Positions 7,976-10,008 of a DNA stretch of 10,008 nucleotides are shown here, one piece after another. Positions within the stretch are counted from its first letter, which is position 1. Every line of letters starts with the position of its first letter. The translations under genes and the position numbers were made by a program. The notes beneath the pieces were generated by a model. That model was not told the DNA's origin. It worked only from the letters and a program-made list of their open reading frames with translations, and made no database searches. The DNA comes from Echinostoma caproni (lineage: Eukaryota > Platyhelminthes > Trematoda > Plagiorchiida > Echinostomatidae), in NCBI GenBank assembly GCA_900618425.1, contig UZAN01047869.1:11402-21409 (forward strand), written 5' to 3'.

Positions 7976-8870
7976 TCTTTATGGTGTTGTACTACTCGGT
8001 GTCCCGTACAGAGTAGGGCGTATTCTAGAATGGATTTCAGCCACTGAGCAACAAAGCGTGAACTGCATGGCAGCAGTGTTGTTTCAGAGGAGCCAATGAC
8101 CAGTTGTTTGGTACATTCGTCTCTCTTAGAGAACTCTGTTGAGAAAATGGGACACGAAAAGGAGAAATAATTATATTTAGGCGCGCTGTTAATGGTTAGC
8201 GGCGAATTGGTGGTCTTTTCCTTAAACGTGCTCGGCAGCATGAAGATCTGCCGTTCCAAAAAAACTCCAACCGAATCTTCGGCATGGATACCACAACTTC
8301 ATACAGCTGCGCAAACAGAATTTTTTCTACTTTGTTAACTGCCTTCACAGTTAGTGAAGCTAGGGGCTGGACTAACCCAATTCTGTAGAAATTCACAACT
8401 TGAAAAAGGAAAACGCACGGCGGACACGACTATAGTAGCACTTAAAATATCCAGAAAAGTTTGTAACATATAGATGTTCGCTTAGCAGTACATTGTCGTC
8501 TGCATACTCTAGATCAGAGTATGTCACTTGGGAGCACATCGATACCGTTTTCCTCGCATGAGTAGACGGCTGTTTCCAGAATCCAATTCATTACAAATCC
8601 TAAAAGATAAGGAGAGGAGAGACAGCCTTGACGAACAACCACTTTGTGTGGTTAACGTAAGCGAAATCGGCCGCCAATTGGAACTCGTCTTCGACTATTC
8701 TTACAAATATATCATAACGGTGAAAAACGTTTCCAGCATATCTTTCAAGGATATTCCGCTTTTAGATCAAGGAAATAAAATCTTTTGGGTCTACGGAAAT
8801 TTTCGTATTCCGGAGGATGAAGAATATAAATCGACACACTCAAAGTCAACGACTCAGTTTCCAAGAAGTG
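7976..8870 (-). mobile_element. LINE piece B: degenerate reverse transcriptase region of a non-LTR retrotransposon
   Basis: Read on the minus strand, the sequence follows the order of a non-LTR reverse transcriptase. Going from high to low coordinates: a block resembling ILEYRHNFRRP; FLDLKA at 8757-8774, which is RT motif A with its catalytic Asp; RQGCLSSP at 8610-8633, the GVRQGCPLSP motif; a stretch ending NGIDVLPSDI; then, after a frameshift, SDLEYADD with the catalytic YADD box at 8495-8506; a block resembling LQTFLD..LSAT and SCEFLQNWVSPAPS; NKVEKILF, resembling DKVEKFSYLGS; and FVAQWLKSI at 8029-8055, resembling FDHRCLRSI. It ends in HRVVQHHKEL near 7976, where HRVSNAEVR is expected. 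The catalytic aspartates survive, but stops and frame changes between blocks show a dead copy. A plus-strand frame of 150 codons covers the same DNA and is best explained as its antisense shadow. Left and right limits are estimates. Confidence 0.85.
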
Positions 8871-9399
8871 CAACGCCAGAGTTCGTTACGTTAAATAATG
8901 CATTTTGCAGGACATGTAAGGCAAAGTTGAAGATAAACAGAGAGATAAAACAACCCTACCATCCCTCACTGGTGACATGAAACGAGGATGAAAGTTGACC
9001 ATAAGCCCCGATCTTTCTCGAGGTTTGACGGCTCTTTTATTATATATACTTTTGATAAACAACGGATTGGGTGAAATCCATAGTCATGAAGATCTGCTGT
9101 TTCAGTGATGTAAACCACTAACCTAATCTCCAGACGACAGAACATTGACTGGAAACAAGCCGTTTTCTTGTATGATAAACAAGCGCGTGTAGACAAATCA
9201 TAAAAACAACTGTACATCTCGAAACATGAAAAATTTCCGACAGATACCCACCACAGCATTTAGAACAAACACAATTTGGCGAAACAATTGCTTTTCAGTA
9301 ATTCATCATCATTATCGTACAGCGAAATTCACTGATCGCTGCCAAACTCGCAATGCATACAAGGTTAGTGGTAAAATTTAAGGCGGACAGGGATTGGAT
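8871..9399. other. Spacer between LINE pieces B and C
   Basis: No gene or RNA was recognised. The right part may be 3' untranslated sequence of LINE piece C, whose coding frame ends at 9472. The left part may hold diverged sequence upstream of the reverse transcriptase of piece B, but I could not recognise family motifs there. A minus-strand frame at 8966-9259 has no identifiable domain. Confidence 0.45.
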
Positions 9400-9957
9400 T
9401 GAGAGGAAAAGAAGGTGAGCCACTATGGTCAACACACAGAGTACGCGATCGAACTCTGCATACATATCGTTTCAAGCATTCTGGCCTGATAAGAAACTAT
9501 AACAAGAACGCCACTGCTGCCGGTTCGTTGCCATATCCTTCAATGTCTCCAACCAACCAGTTGTGGAGTCTTTCGGACCCCAACCTGGAAGGCGAGAGAC
9601 ANCTACTCTGCCTAATGGCTCTGTGCATTTTTTAATGAATTGTCTCCTTGTCATCTGTTGACCTCCACGTGGCTTCCTCCAGCCCGGATTAGCTACAGCG
9701 AATAAAGCGCGGTGCGGCAGACGATGGTTGGGCATACGCAATACGTGCCCTAGCCAGCGAAGCCTAGTAATCTGAATCCGGTGTGCTAACAGGTTTATAC
9801 CTGATAGACTCCCAAACACACCACGGCTTACCTCCACGTTACTAACCCGTTCGCTCCATTCCTTCTCAAGTCGTTTACAGATTACATAATTAACATTAGA
9901 AAATGGTGCGATCCATTTTATAATGTTACCTATGTCATTTGTAAACGGCCTGAGGAA
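9400..9957 (-). mobile_element. LINE piece C: C-terminal part of a non-LTR retrotransposon ORF2, open frame
   Basis: A minus-strand frame is open from 9957 to a TGA stop at 9472-9474, 161 codons, with one unknown base (9602) giving an X. From about residue 35 it matches the C-terminal region of fluke-type LINEs: EWSERVSNVEV (compare WEHRVSNAEV), RLRWLGHVLRMPNHRLP at 9715-9765, KPRGGQQMT, SRLPGWGPKD, WLETLKDMA and NRQQWRSC, ending a few residues before the stop. The first 30 or so residues are not recognised. The frame has no early ATG, so it is a 5'-truncated or rearranged piece and not a gene with its own start. Absence of frameshifts makes it better preserved, and perhaps younger, than pieces A and B. 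Bases about 9400-9471 are assigned as 3' untranslated sequence by inference. Confidence 0.85.
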
Positions 9958-10008
9958 TTACTGAAAAACATTTGTTTGTTCTACATGAATGATTGATGTG
10001 TGAGGACC

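Noticed and set aside
8528..8980. Plus-strand 150-codon ORF as a protein-coding exon
   Set aside because: It begins with TTG, with the first ATG at 8558, has no recognisable domain, and lies antisense to clear reverse transcriptase motifs (FLDLKA, RQGC..SP, YADD) on the minus strand. The coding signal is best explained by the opposite strand.
8239..9102. Repeated CATGAAGATCTGC at 8239 and 9085
   Set aside because: A 13-base exact match is expected about once by chance in a 10-kb window, and the flanks do not align convincingly.
1..10008. CRISPR array, bacterial operon or phage region
   Set aside because: There are no regularly spaced direct repeats, no ribosome-binding-site-led gene series and no dense coding; the tRNA architecture is eukaryotic.

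Overview
The window looks like intergenic, repeat-rich DNA from a draft nuclear genome of a metazoan, most likely a flatworm and probably a trematode. The evidence is two eukaryotic tRNA genes with internal A and B boxes, no bacterial-style dense coding, many microsatellites, and three decayed non-LTR retrotransposon (LINE) pieces. Their protein signatures (RLRWLGHVLRMPNHRLP, LPGWGP.D, WLETL.DMA) I associate from memory with LINEs abundant in fluke genomes. The assignment to flukes is inference and the genus cannot be read from the window. Single N bases at 360, 7723 and 9602 point to a draft assembly.

Layout: 1-345 is CpG-containing sequence with a perfect cAMP-response element and related half sites, ending in a poly-C run and an N. 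From 361 to about 1500 I see no gene. From 1500 to 2960 there is a cluster of simple repeats: a 24-bp alternating pyrimidine-purine tract (Z-DNA type), a strong G-quadruplex motif, (AC)n, (AGTC)n, (AT)n(AG)n, (ATG)n and (CTT)n/(CCT)n, plus small hairpins. From 2960 to 5159 there is no supported gene. At 5160-5557 lie two convergent tRNA genes, tRNA-Val(AAC) on + and tRNA-His(GTG) on -, with 3' ends facing each other across about 250 bp. From 5558 to about 7000 nothing is identifiable except a pyrimidine-rich block.

The right third is a LINE graveyard. Piece A (+, about 7000-7490) carries the C-terminal part of the ORF2-type protein. Piece B (-, about 8870-7976) carries the reverse transcriptase palm, with recognisable FLDLKA, RQGC..SP and YADD boxes spread over more than one frame. 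Piece C (-, about 9957-9400) carries the C-terminal part again, in an open frame of 161 codons. The conspicuous 150-codon plus-strand reading frame around 8528-8980 is largely the antisense shadow of piece B and is not called as a gene.

No intact protein-coding gene is supported. The only probably functional genes are the two tRNAs. I found no previously undescribed biological system; the best leads are the complementary break point between LINE pieces B and C, the unusual features of the tRNA-His gene, and the local cluster of non-B DNA motifs.
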